24,664 bases of DNA, from NCBI GenBank assembly GCA_027485075.1, contig JAIXRT010000245.1, positions 1 to 24,664 on the forward strand. The letters run 5' to 3'. Below are positions 16,730 to 24,382 of the stretch, piece by piece. The DNA is from Cytophagaceae bacterium. Its GTDB lineage: Bacteria; Bacteroidota; Bacteroidia; Cytophagales; Spirosomataceae. Under the pieces are notes generated by a model that saw only the letters and a list, made by a program, of their open reading frames with translations, ran no database searches and was not told where the DNA came from. Position numbers and translations under genes: made by a program. The first letter of the stretch is position 1; every line of letters starts with the position of its first letter.

Positions 16730-17866
16730 ATGAAAAAATCTATCCTAACAGCATTTTTTGCAGCTCTAGCATTTTGTGGATTTTCCCAAGAAAAAGAAGC
16801 GGAAGCTCCTAAGTTTTCCTTTTCAGGTTACATTGATTCATATTACATGCTAAATTTCAACAATCCATCTTCACGCAGCAACTTAGGTTCTTCTGGATAT
16901 GAGCGGGCGTTTGATCAAAAATCCAATCAATTTTCATTGGGACTCGTGCAAACTAAATTCGGCTATGCAACTAAAAATGCAGATGTAGTCGTTGACTTAA
17001 CATTTGGACCTAATGCAGATTTAGGTCAATATGGCAATTTAGTAGGACCATTAGGAAAAGGAAGCACCTCGTTAGCCATCAAGCAAGCGTATTTCAACTG
17101 GAAGGCTTCGGATAAACTAACATTCACGATGGGTCAATTCGGAACACATATTGGATACGAGGTAATTGACGCACCCGTAAACTACAACTATTCACTTTCT
17201 AATTTATTCAACAATGGTCCATTTTATCACATCGGTGCGAAAGCGAATTATTCATTCAGTGACAAATTTTCTGCCATGGTTGGATTGGTCAACAATGTGG
17301 ATAATTTAAATGATAACAATGCTTCCAAAGGATTCATTTACCAAGTATTTACATCTCCAGCTGCTGGTTGGAACGTATATGTGAATGGAATATCATCTAA
17401 CGAATCAGCTCCATTAGCAAGCGGAAAAGATGACACAGGTAGCTACAATTTGTTGGACTTAACAACGTCTTATCAAATTACTCCTAAGTATTTAGTTGGC
17501 CTAAACGCAGCATATGGATCACAGACAGGTGATTTTCAAGGAGGCGGAAGCGTAGGTGATAGCAAAACATGGGGTGGAGTAGCGTTATATTCTAACTATG
17601 CCTTTACTGATAATTTCAGCTTAGGCGGTCGTTATGAGGTATTCGACAACACCTCTGGTGCTCGTGCATTACGTGCCGCAGATGGTTCTGGAACAGATGT
17701 AAATTCATTCACATTAACTGGAACGTTTACTGCTGCTGATGGTCACTTATTAATCAAACCAGAATTACGTACAGATTCGTATAAGACAGAGCAATTTGTG
17801 GACGGAGATGGAAAAGGCCAAAGCTCTCAAACTACATTAGCCATGCACTTTATTTATAAATTTTAA
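16730..17866 (+). CDS. Outer-membrane beta-barrel porin (OmpL/BBP2-like)
   Basis: A 378-aa secreted protein. Residues 1-20 are a signal peptide (MKKSILTAFFAALAF, CGFSQ). The mature part consists of alternating amphipathic strands with aromatic girdle residues (FSFSGYIDSYYMLNF; QTKFGYATKNADVVVDLTFG; LAIKQAYFNWKASDKLTFTM) and ends LAMHFIYKF with terminal Phe, the outer-membrane barrel signature. It resembles the putative beta-barrel porin-2 (OmpL-like) family. It lies 38 bp upstream of amtB with no terminator, so the two are almost certainly cotranscribed. The pairing suggests diffusion of ammonium or small amines across the outer membrane, which is inference from position only. Confidence 0.85.
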   Translation: MKKSILTAFFAALAFCGFSQEKEAEAPKFSFSGYIDSYYMLNFNNPSSRSNLGSSGYERAFDQKSNQFSLGLVQTKFGYATKNADVVVDLTFGPNADLGQYGNLVGPLGKGSTSLAIKQAYFNWKASDKLTFTMGQFGTHIGYEVIDAPVNYNYSLSNLFNNGPFYHIGAKANYSFSDKFSAMVGLVNNVDNLNDNNASKGFIYQVFTSPAAGWNVYVNGISSNESAPLASGKDDTGSYNLLDLTTSYQITPKYLVGLNAAYGSQTGDFQGGGSVGDSKTWGGVALYSNYAFTDNFSLGGRYEVFDNTSGARALRAADGSGTDVNSFTLTGTFTAADGHLLIKPELRTDSYKTEQFVDGDGKGQSSQTTLAMHFIYKF

Positions 17867-17904
17867 TCCTTAACTAAATTTTCAATCATTTTAAACGTAC
17901 GAAC

Positions 17905-19251
17905 ATGACAACACAAAAACCAACTTGGATCCCGCTACTTGTTTTAATCGCCGTAGCCGTACTTGCACTTTTTACAACATCAGTACCTGGCGTAATGCCT
18001 ACAGAGGGACTTAATACAGGTGATACAGCCTGGATGATTGTTGCATCTGGCCTAGTTTTATTGATGACACCTGGATTAGCTTATTTTTATGGTGGCATGG
18101 TTAATCATAAAAACGTTATTTCAACGATGTTGCAATCATTTATTGCCATGGGAGTAATTTCGGTTATCTGGATTGTTTTTGGGTTTAGTTTGGCGTTTGG
18201 CGACTCATTGGGTGGCTGGATCGGAGATCCAAGAACATTCTTTATGTTCAATAATGTATTCGATCACAAATTATCCTTGGGATCAACAGATCAATTAAAA
18301 TTTACCATTCCATTCGCGTTATTCGCGTTTTTCCAAATGAAATTCGCGGTTATTACACCAGCGCTTATTTCTGGTGCTTTGGCAGAGCGTATTAATTTCC
18401 GTGCATTCGTTTTATTCATGGTATTGTTCTGTGTCGTAGTTTATGCACCATTAGCACACTGGACATGGCATCCAGATGGATTCTTGTTTAATTTAGGTGT
18501 TCTTGATTTCGCTGGTGGAACGGTTGTACACATGTCTGCAGGATGGGCTGCATTAGCAGGAGCTTTGTATTTACGTCGTCGTAAGTCTCATATTGAATCT
18601 AACATTTTGCCTCCAGCTAATATTCCTTATGTATTATTAGGAACAGGTTTATTATGGTTCGGATGGTTTGGTTTCAATGCAGGATCTGCAGTGGGGGCAA
18701 ATGGATTGGCAGTTACTGCATTCGCAACTACACACGTAGCAGCAGCTGCTGCAGGTTTATCTTGGATCTTATTTGATGTAACTCGTGGCAAAAAAGTTTC
18801 TGCGCTAGGATTTTGCATTGGTGCGGTAGTTGGCCTAGTAGCCATCACTCCTGCATCAGGATTTGTAACAGTTCCGGTTGCCATCTTCATTGGCGTCGTT
18901 GCGGCGATTGTCTCAAACATAGCAGCACATTGGAGAGCAAGTTCAAACTTAGATGACACGTTAGATGTATTTCCTTGCCATGGTTTAGGTGGTATGGTAG
19001 GTATGTTAATGACAGGTATTTTCGCAACATCAGCAGTTAATGCTGCGGTTGTTGAAAATGGTTTATTCTATGGAGAAACTGCTTTATTCTTTAAGCATTT
19101 ATTGGCCTTAGCAATTGTTTCTGCGTTTGCTTTTGGCTTGTCTTATATCTTATTGATCGTAACGGACAAAATTATCCCACTACGTGTTAATGAAGAAGAA
19201 GAAAGATTAGGATTGGATATTTCGCAACACGATGAGTCGTTAGCCGAATAA
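17905..19251 (+). CDS. amtB: Ammonium transporter (Amt/MEP/Rh family)
   Basis: A 448-aa inner-membrane ammonium channel, about 11-12 helices. The conduction-site residues are present: DFAGGTVVHMSAG (201-213) gives Asp201 and His209, matching E. coli AmtB Asp160 and His168, and DVFPCHGLGGMVG (354-366) gives His359, matching the second pore His318. The cytoplasmic tail LRVNEEEERLGLDISQHDES (426-445) keeps the conserved patch by which PII proteins gate the channel, although no glnK gene is adjacent. The N-terminus is a hydrophobic helix (residues 8-24) that may be a signal or first helix. It is the second gene of the porin-amtB unit and ends in tandem terminators. Confidence 0.96.
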   Translation: MTTQKPTWIPLLVLIAVAVLALFTTSVPGVMPTEGLNTGDTAWMIVASGLVLLMTPGLAYFYGGMVNHKNVISTMLQSFIAMGVISVIWIVFGFSLAFGDSLGGWIGDPRTFFMFNNVFDHKLSLGSTDQLKFTIPFALFAFFQMKFAVITPALISGALAERINFRAFVLFMVLFCVVVYAPLAHWTWHPDGFLFNLGVLDFAGGTVVHMSAGWAALAGALYLRRRKSHIESNILPPANIPYVLLGTGLLWFGWFGFNAGSAVGANGLAVTAFATTHVAAAAAGLSWILFDVTRGKKVSALGFCIGAVVGLVAITPASGFVTVPVAIFIGVVAAIVSNIAAHWRASSNLDDTLDVFPCHGLGGMVGMLMTGIFATSAVNAAVVENGLFYGETALFFKHLLALAIVSAFAFGLSYILLIVTDKIIPLRVNEEEERLGLDISQHDESLAE

Positions 19252-19262
19252 TCTAACATAAC

Positions 19263-19292
19263 AAAGCCGCAAGTAATGGTTCTTGTGGTTTT
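19263..19292 (+). terminator. First hairpin after amtB (probable weak terminator)
   Basis: Arms at 19263-19273 and 19282-19292 form an 11-bp RNA stem with two G-U wobbles, followed by GTTTC. The wobbles pair only in plus-strand RNA, which ties the hairpin to amtB and not to mtaB. Confidence 0.5.
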
Positions 19293-19301
19293 GTTTCAAT
19301 C

Positions 19302-19335
19302 AAAAAGCCGGAGACTTTTAGTTTCTGGCTTTTTT
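19302..19335 (+). terminator. Main intrinsic terminator of amtB
   Basis: Arms AAAAAGCCGGAGAC (19302-19315) and GTTTCTGGCTTTTT (19321-19334) form a 14-bp stem with two G-U pairs and a 5-nt loop, ending in a run of six T. The G-U pairs again favour the plus strand. Confidence 0.85.
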
Positions 19336-19343
19336 GTATCATG

Positions 19344-19399
19344 GAGGTGAGAGGTAAGAGGTAAGAAGTAAGAGTTAAGAGTTAAGAAGTGAGAAGTAA
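19344..19399. repeat. Purine-rich heptamer tandem array (GARKTRA x 8)
   Basis: Eight consecutive 7-bp units in strict register: GAGGTGA, GAGGTAA, GAGGTAA, GAAGTAA, GAGTTAA, GAGTTAA, GAAGTGA, GAAGTAA. All 56 bases are accounted for with no insertions. It starts 8 bp after the amtB terminator. The strand is almost entirely purine apart from one or two T per unit. It is not coding in any frame with gene-like features. Function unknown. Confidence 0.85.
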
Positions 19400-19444
19400 G
19401 AGATCTTTCCATTAACCTTCAGACTAATTCCCTTCGGACTCCGT

Positions 19445-19507
19445 GACTAACGACTAGCGACTAGAGACTAACGACTGACAACTAGCGTCCAGTGACTAAC
19501 GTCTAGG
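19445..19507. repeat. Second heptamer array of different consensus (GACTARC-like x 9)
   Basis: Nine consecutive 7-bp units in register: GACTAAC, GACTAGC, GACTAGA, GACTAAC, GACTGAC, AACTAGC, GTCCAGT, GACTAAC, GTCTAGG. Looser related words (GACTAAT at 19422, GACTCCGT at 19437) precede it. It is 45 bp from the purine-rich array, has the same 7-bp period and a different consensus. Its last units form the 3' end of mtaB, including the stop codon. Function unknown. Confidence 0.82.
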
Positions 19508-20821
19508 GTCCAAAATTAACACTTCCCCCTTCACATCACCAGTTTCCATAATGTCTTTATACCTGACAGGTTGTATCGTATTGATTTGCAATGGATCATA
19601 CGGAGCAGATACCCGTACATAATTTTCAGAAAAACCCTCCATAAATCCAGCATTACCCGATTCCTCAAATAAAACGGATCCTGTATTTCCTAATTGACCC
19701 GCATAAAAAGCATGCCTTTTTTTCTCTGAAAGAATATGGAGCATTTTAGATCTTTCTGATTTTTGCATATTGTCGACTTTAGGTAGAATGTCAACTGCAT
19801 ACGTATTGGCACGTTCCGAGTATGGGAAAACATGTAAATACGAAATATCTAAAGAATTCAGAAATTCATAGGTTTCCAAAAATAATTCAGGCGTTTCTCC
19901 AGGATGACCCACAATCACGTCGACACCAATACAAGCATCTGGCATAACGGCATGAATACGCGAAACACGATCTAAATACAGTTCTCGCTGATACCGACGC
20001 TTCATTAATCGAAGAACAGCATTTGAGCCTGATTGAAGAGGAATATGAAAATGTGGCACAAAGCGCGTAGAAGTAGCTAAGAATTCAATTAATTCAGGTG
20101 TTAACAAATTTGGCTCTATACTTGAAATCCGAAAACGCTCAATGGTAGCGTGCTCTTCAATCGCACGAACCAAATCGAAAAATGTTTCTAAACGCTTTCC
20201 TTGCTGAATACCAAAATCCCCAATATTAACCCCAGTCAGCACAACTTCTTTTACTCCATTTGCTGCAATTTCCTCAATCAAACCAAGTACTTTTTCAATG
20301 CTATCTGAACGCGATTGTCCGCGAGCCAAAGGTATCGTACAGTACGAGCAAGGATAATCACAACCATCTTGAACTTTCAAAAACGTCCGAGTACGATCAT
20401 TTACACTATAGGATGCATGATAATCCAAATCATACCGTATTTCCGTCGCAATTAATTTCGGTAAATCTTCAGATGACCGATCTAAATAGGGTGGAAGCAA
20501 GGCAGGCATTTGAAACTTCTCATTGGCCCCAAGTACTAAATCAACCCCTGGAATAGAAGCGATTTCGGTTGGTTTTAATTGGGCATAACAACCAATGATA
20601 ACAACTGTAGCAGCTGGATTTATCTTCTTTGCCTCCCGAACAACCTTCTTGCATTTCTTATCTGCTTGCTCCGTTACACTACAGGTATTAATTACGAATA
20701 AATCTGGCGTATCTTGAAAGTCGGCCCGAACAAAACCCAACGGCTCCAGGGACCGTGCAATCGAACTCGATTCGGCAAAATTCAACTTACAACCCAGTGT
20801 ATAAAATGCAACTTTACTCAT
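19496..20821 (-). CDS. mtaB: tRNA t6A37 methylthiotransferase MtaB
   Basis: Radical-SAM enzyme that adds a methylthio group to t6A at position 37 of ANN-decoding tRNAs. 441 aa. The N-terminal UPF0004 domain has the MtaB-type signature TLGCKLNFAESS (8-19; Cys11) with Cys47 (NTCSVTEQAD) and Cys78 (IGCYA) for the auxiliary cluster. The radical-SAM motif is QDGCDYPCSYCTIP (151-164; Cys154, 158, 161), and a TRAM-like tail follows. The GCKLN signature separates it from MiaB (GCQMN). The last residues and TAG stop are encoded by heptamer-repeat DNA, so the extreme C-terminus is probably not conserved. No intrinsic terminator is seen on its strand. Its promoter may lie inside the glnII terminator. 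Confidence 0.94.
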   Translation of the reverse strand: MSKVAFYTLGCKLNFAESSSIARSLEPLGFVRADFQDTPDLFVINTCSVTEQADKKCKKVVREAKKINPAATVVIIGCYAQLKPTEIASIPGVDLVLGANEKFQMPALLPPYLDRSSEDLPKLIATEIRYDLDYHASYSVNDRTRTFLKVQDGCDYPCSYCTIPLARGQSRSDSIEKVLGLIEEIAANGVKEVVLTGVNIGDFGIQQGKRLETFFDLVRAIEEHATIERFRISSIEPNLLTPELIEFLATSTRFVPHFHIPLQSGSNAVLRLMKRRYQRELYLDRVSRIHAVMPDACIGVDVIVGHPGETPELFLETYEFLNSLDISYLHVFPYSERANTYAVDILPKVDNMQKSERSKMLHILSEKKRHAFYAGQLGNTGSVLFEESGNAGFMEGFSENYVRVSAPYDPLQINTIQPVRYKDIMETGDVKGEVLILDPRR

Positions 20822-20848
20822 GTGCTAATTTCAGCCTGCAATTTAAAA

Positions 20849-20879
20849 CAAAAATGGCGGGATTCCCCGCCATTTTCAA
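20849..20879 (-). promoter_or_regulatory. Possible mtaB promoter inside the glnII terminator
   Basis: On the minus strand TTG (plus 20877-20879), a 20-nt spacer and CATTTTTG (plus 20849-20856; 7 of 8 match to TAnnTTTG) bracket the glnII terminator stem. The start would be near 20845, about 25 nt before the mtaB ATG. Terminator T-tracts mimic TTTG, so chance is possible. Confidence 0.35.
20851..20876 (-). terminator. Intrinsic terminator of the type II glutamine synthetase gene
   Basis: An 11-bp perfect stem (AAAATGGCGGG at 20851-20861 with CCCGCCATTTT at 20866-20876) and a 4-nt loop. On the minus strand it is followed by a T-rich tail (TGTTTT). It lies 37 bp after the glnII stop and just before mtaB. 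Confidence 0.9.
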
Positions 20880-20913
20880 TCATAAAAGTATATAAATGCA
20901 AGATTAAAATAGA

Positions 20914-21927
20914 TTATAACTTAGCTGTTTTCACCGTTTTGATGATACGAGCAGCTACTTTATATGGATCTGCAGCTGAATTTGGACGGCGATCTTCTAA
21001 CCAACCTTTCCATCCTTTTTCAACAACAGCGATTGGAATACGAATAGAAGCTCCACGATCTGAAACTCCATAAGAGAAATCGTGAATCGAAGCAGTTTCA
21101 TGCTTACCAGTCAAACGCATGTGATTGTCGGCACCATACACTTCAATATGTTCCTTAACAAATGGAGCGAATGCTTGACAGATTACATCGTATGTATCTT
21201 TTTTACCTGCAGTACGCAAAGCTGTATTAGAGAAATTAGCATGCATACCTGATCCATTCCAATCTAATTCGCCTAATGGCTTGCAATGCCAATTAACAGC
21301 TACACCGTATTTCTCTCCTAAACGCTCTAAAATATAACGGCCTAACCAAATTTCGTCACCTGCTTGTTTAGCACCTTTTGCAAACATCTGGAATTCCCAC
21401 TGTCCTGCGGCAACTTCAGCGTTAATACCTTCGATGTTTAAACCAGCATCAATACACAAATCTAAAGGCTCTTCAATAATCGCACGTCCATAAGCATTTT
21501 TAGCACCTACTGAACAGTAATATGGTCCCTGTGGCTCTGGATAACCATTAGATGGGAAACCTAGTGGCTTATTTGTCTCAGGATCCCAAAGGAAATACTC
21601 CTGCTCAAAACCAAACCAAAAATCATTATCATCATCTTCAATCGTGGCACGACCATTAGACTCATGCGGTGTTCCGTCTGCATTCAAAACCTCACACATT
21701 ACCAAATATCCATCACGACGTGCTGGATCAGGGCAAACATATACAGGTTTTAATAAACAGTCAGATGAACCTCCTTCTGCTTGCTGAGTAGATGAACCAT
21801 CAAAAGACCACATATCAAGATCTTCCAATTTACCGCTAAAATTGTTTTCAATTTTAGTCTTAGAACGCAAACTCTGGGTTGGCTTGTAACCATCCAACCA
21901 AATGTACTCTAATTTAGATTTAGCCAT
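20914..21927 (-). CDS. glnII: Glutamine synthetase type II (eukaryotic-like GSII)
   Basis: Makes glutamine from glutamate, ammonium and ATP in the cytoplasm. At 337 aa it has the length of GSII, far shorter than GSI (about 470 aa). Motifs: YIWLDGYKPTQSLRSKT (8-24) and WSFDGSSTQQAEGGSSD (40-56) of the beta-grasp domain, FGFEQEYFL (105-113) with metal-binding Glu108 and Glu110, GINAEVAAGQWEFQ (167-180), NGSGMHAN (224-231) with His229, RGASIRIP (291-298), and EDRRPNSAADPY (311-322). There is no adenylylation loop tyrosine motif of GSI, so GlnE-type control is not expected. It is divergent from a GSIII gene and has a near-perfect promoter match upstream. Confidence 0.95.
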   Translation of the reverse strand: MAKSKLEYIWLDGYKPTQSLRSKTKIENNFSGKLEDLDMWSFDGSSTQQAEGGSSDCLLKPVYVCPDPARRDGYLVMCEVLNADGTPHESNGRATIEDDDNDFWFGFEQEYFLWDPETNKPLGFPSNGYPEPQGPYYCSVGAKNAYGRAIIEEPLDLCIDAGLNIEGINAEVAAGQWEFQMFAKGAKQAGDEIWLGRYILERLGEKYGVAVNWHCKPLGELDWNGSGMHANFSNTALRTAGKKDTYDVICQAFAPFVKEHIEVYGADNHMRLTGKHETASIHDFSYGVSDRGASIRIPIAVVEKGWKGWLEDRRPNSAADPYKVAARIIKTVKTAKL

Positions 21928-21978
21928 GATTTTATACTTATAATGATAATAAAAATACTTTTTTGCGATTTATTGATA

Positions 21979-22008
21979 CAAATTTAAACCAGATTTTGAA
22001 AAAAGCAA
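21979..22008 (-). promoter_or_regulatory. Predicted glnII promoter (TTG-N19-TAAATTTG)
   Basis: On the minus strand TTG (plus 22006-22008), a 19-nt spacer and TAAATTTG (plus 21979-21986) match the Bacteroidota consensus fully. The start would be about 21975, giving a leader of about 48 nt. It lies in the 245-bp divergent region shared with glnN. No equally good plus-strand promoter for glnN was found; TACATTTA (22112-22119) and TAATTTTC are the nearest, each one base off and without a good -33 box. Confidence 0.55.
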
Positions 22009-22172
22009 CAGAAAATTTGCCAAAAACACAAAAAACATAACCATTATTCTGAAAATCTGCAAAAATTCAAACTAATACCTACGTTAGTGCAATTTTTAAA
22101 TATCTGGGATATACATTTAAATAGTTCGGACATTTTGGCTATTTTTATAAATCTAATTTTCAACGATAAAAA

Positions 22173-24380
22173 ATGGCTATAACTCGATTTAAAGCACTTG
22201 AATTAGCTCAAATGCGCGCAGGTACTCCTGTTAAATTACCAACCGAAAAAGTAAGCGATTACTACGGCAGCATGACATTTAGTGATGAAGTCATGCGCTC
22301 TTTATTATCTCCAGAGGCTTATTTGAAAATCAATACAGCGATCCAAACAGGTTCAAAGATTGATCGTGATGCTGCAGACGAAGTAGCTGCCGCCATGAAA
22401 TCATGGGCCATTTCAAAAGGAGCAACACACTACACACACTGGTTTCAACCACTCACAGGGACAACTGCAGAAAAGCATGATTCATTTTTTGATATCGACC
22501 TAAGCAATGGAAAGGCCGTTGAAAAATTTAAAGGATCTGCTTTGGTCCAACAAGAACCAGATGCCTCATCTTTTCCAAACGGAGGAATTAGATCAACGTT
22601 TGAAGCACGTGGGTATACCGGATGGGATCCTTCATCGCCAGCATTCATTATGGAAAATGCAGCAGGAACTGCCACATTATGTATTCCTTCTGTTTTCGTA
22701 TCCTATACGGGTGAAGCATTAGACTACAAAACTCCACTTTTAAAATCGATTGAGTTAATCGACAAAGCATCTACTGCTGTTGTTAAAGAATTTTTTAGCC
22801 GAGATGTTAGTAAAGTCATTCCAACGCTTGGTGCAGAACAAGAATATTTTCTTGTCGATGAAGCATTATTTAATGCACGCCCAGATTTAGTGATGTCAGG
22901 TAGAACTGTTTTTGGTCACGCACCAGCCAAAGGTCAGCAATTAGAAGATCATTATTTTGGTTCTATTCCTAATCGGGCCAATTCATTTATGGTAGACTTC
23001 GAAATTGAAGCCCTTAAATTAGGTATGCCGGTTCGTACGCGCCACAATGAGGTTGCTCCAGCTCAATTCGAGGTGGCACCAACATTTGAAGAAGCCAATT
23101 TAGCTTGTGATCACAATGCCTTGTTGATGGATTTAATGAATAAAGTCGCTTCAAAACACAAATTGAAGGTCTTATTTCATGAAAAACCTTTTGCTGGCAT
23201 CAATGGCTCAGGAAAGCACAATAACTGGGCATTAGCAACTGATACTGGAGTGAATTTATTAGCTCCTTCATCGAAACCAAAAGAAAATTTACGTTTCCTT
23301 ACCTTTTTCGTTAACACATTAAAGGCGGTACATGATCGGGCAGATTTACTTCGTGCTTCCATTGCATCTGCAGGTAATGAGCATAGACTCGGTGCGAATG
23401 AAGCGCCTCCTGCCATTGTATCTGTATTTTTGGGGTCAACAATGAGCCAAGTTTTGGATGACTTGGAAAACATGAGTGACATTGATGATATCACACTAGA
23501 AAAAGGAGATAATGTCTACTTAAAATTAGGTATCAATAAAATCCCATCATTGATTCTTGATAACACAGATCGTAACAGAACTTCTCCTTTTGCCTTTACA
23601 GGTAACAAATTCGAATTTCGTGCAGTAGGTTCTTCAGCGAATTCAGCTGCACCGATGACCGTGTTAAATACCATCGTAGCTGATCAATTAATTAAGTTCC
23701 GTAAGGAAGTTGAAGCTGTCCTTGAAAAAGGAGTCAAAAAAGAGCTTGCTATCATGGAAGTACTTAAGCGTTATGTCAAAGAATCTAAGAAGATTCGATT
23801 TGAAGGAAACGGATATTCTGACGAATGGGTGGTTGAGGCTGAAAAACGTGGTCTTTCTAACTTAAAAACAACACCTGAGGCTTTGGCAGTATACGCTCGT
23901 CCAGAATCCATTGAACTATTCACCAAACATGGTATCTATTCCAAAGAGGAAATGCATGCTCGTCATGAAATCGAACTTGAGAACTATGTCAAGAAAATTC
24001 AAATCGAATCGCGTGTCATAGGCGATATGGCCATTAATCACATTGTATCTACGTCGTTAAAATATCAAACACAATTAGTAGAAAATGTGAAAGGACAGAA
24101 GGAAATTGGGATTGACCCACAGTATTTTGCGCCAACTGTTGAAATGATTAAAAAAATCTCTGAATACACTTCATCTATCGTTCGACTACAAAGTGAAATG
24201 ACTGAAGCGCGCAAGGAGGCAAATAATGTAGAAGATTTAGAGGAAAGAGCGACCCTTTATGGTACCAAAGTAAAAGGCTACTTCGAAGAAATCCGTTACT
24301 CTGTGGACAAACTCGAACTTATCGTTGATGATGACGAATGGCCTCTACCAAAATACCGTGAACTTTTATTAATTAAATAA
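22173..24380 (+). CDS. glnN: Glutamine synthetase type III (GSIII)
   Basis: A second, unrelated-length glutamine synthetase; 735 aa, the normal GSIII size, forming a dodecamer in characterised members. The GSIII-specific N-terminal block GGIRSTFEARGYTGWDPSSP (137-156) is present. Catalytic elements follow: GAEQEYFLVD (220-229; Glu222 and Glu224), HNEVAPAQFEVAP (291-303), GINGSGKHNNW (342-352; His349) and EFRAVGSSANS. The C-terminal third is charged and helical, as usual. It is divergent from GSII. The ATG at 22173 gives the family start MAITRFKALELAQ. Two bases after its TAA a further ORF begins at once, implying an operon. Confidence 0.96.
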   Translation: MAITRFKALELAQMRAGTPVKLPTEKVSDYYGSMTFSDEVMRSLLSPEAYLKINTAIQTGSKIDRDAADEVAAAMKSWAISKGATHYTHWFQPLTGTTAEKHDSFFDIDLSNGKAVEKFKGSALVQQEPDASSFPNGGIRSTFEARGYTGWDPSSPAFIMENAAGTATLCIPSVFVSYTGEALDYKTPLLKSIELIDKASTAVVKEFFSRDVSKVIPTLGAEQEYFLVDEALFNARPDLVMSGRTVFGHAPAKGQQLEDHYFGSIPNRANSFMVDFEIEALKLGMPVRTRHNEVAPAQFEVAPTFEEANLACDHNALLMDLMNKVASKHKLKVLFHEKPFAGINGSGKHNNWALATDTGVNLLAPSSKPKENLRFLTFFVNTLKAVHDRADLLRASIASAGNEHRLGANEAPPAIVSVFLGSTMSQVLDDLENMSDIDDITLEKGDNVYLKLGINKIPSLILDNTDRNRTSPFAFTGNKFEFRAVGSSANSAAPMTVLNTIVADQLIKFRKEVEAVLEKGVKKELAIMEVLKRYVKESKKIRFEGNGYSDEWVVEAEKRGLSNLKTTPEALAVYARPESIELFTKHGIYSKEEMHARHEIELENYVKKIQIESRVIGDMAINHIVSTSLKYQTQLVENVKGQKEIGIDPQYFAPTVEMIKKISEYTSSIVRLQSEMTEARKEANNVEDLEERATLYGTKVKGYFEEIRYSVDKLELIVDDDEWPLPKYRELLLIK

Positions 24381-24382
24381 AC

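Noticed and set aside
18627..18959. 110-residue open frame antisense to amtB, and similar antisense frames over hppA (3255-3527) and glnN (23177-23494)
   Set aside because: Composition is that of a codon-shadow of the real gene (rich in Ala, Pro, Thr and Ser) with no domain or promoter; no family is recognised.
19344..19507. CRISPR array
   Set aside because: Units are 7 bp with no spacers of regular length, and no cas genes are present.
22005..22022. Sigma-54-like TGGCA...TTGC element (minus strand) upstream of glnII
   Set aside because: Thirteen bases lie between GG and GC, where sigma-54 promoters need ten; the region is better explained by the consensus TTG-N19-TAAATTTG promoter.
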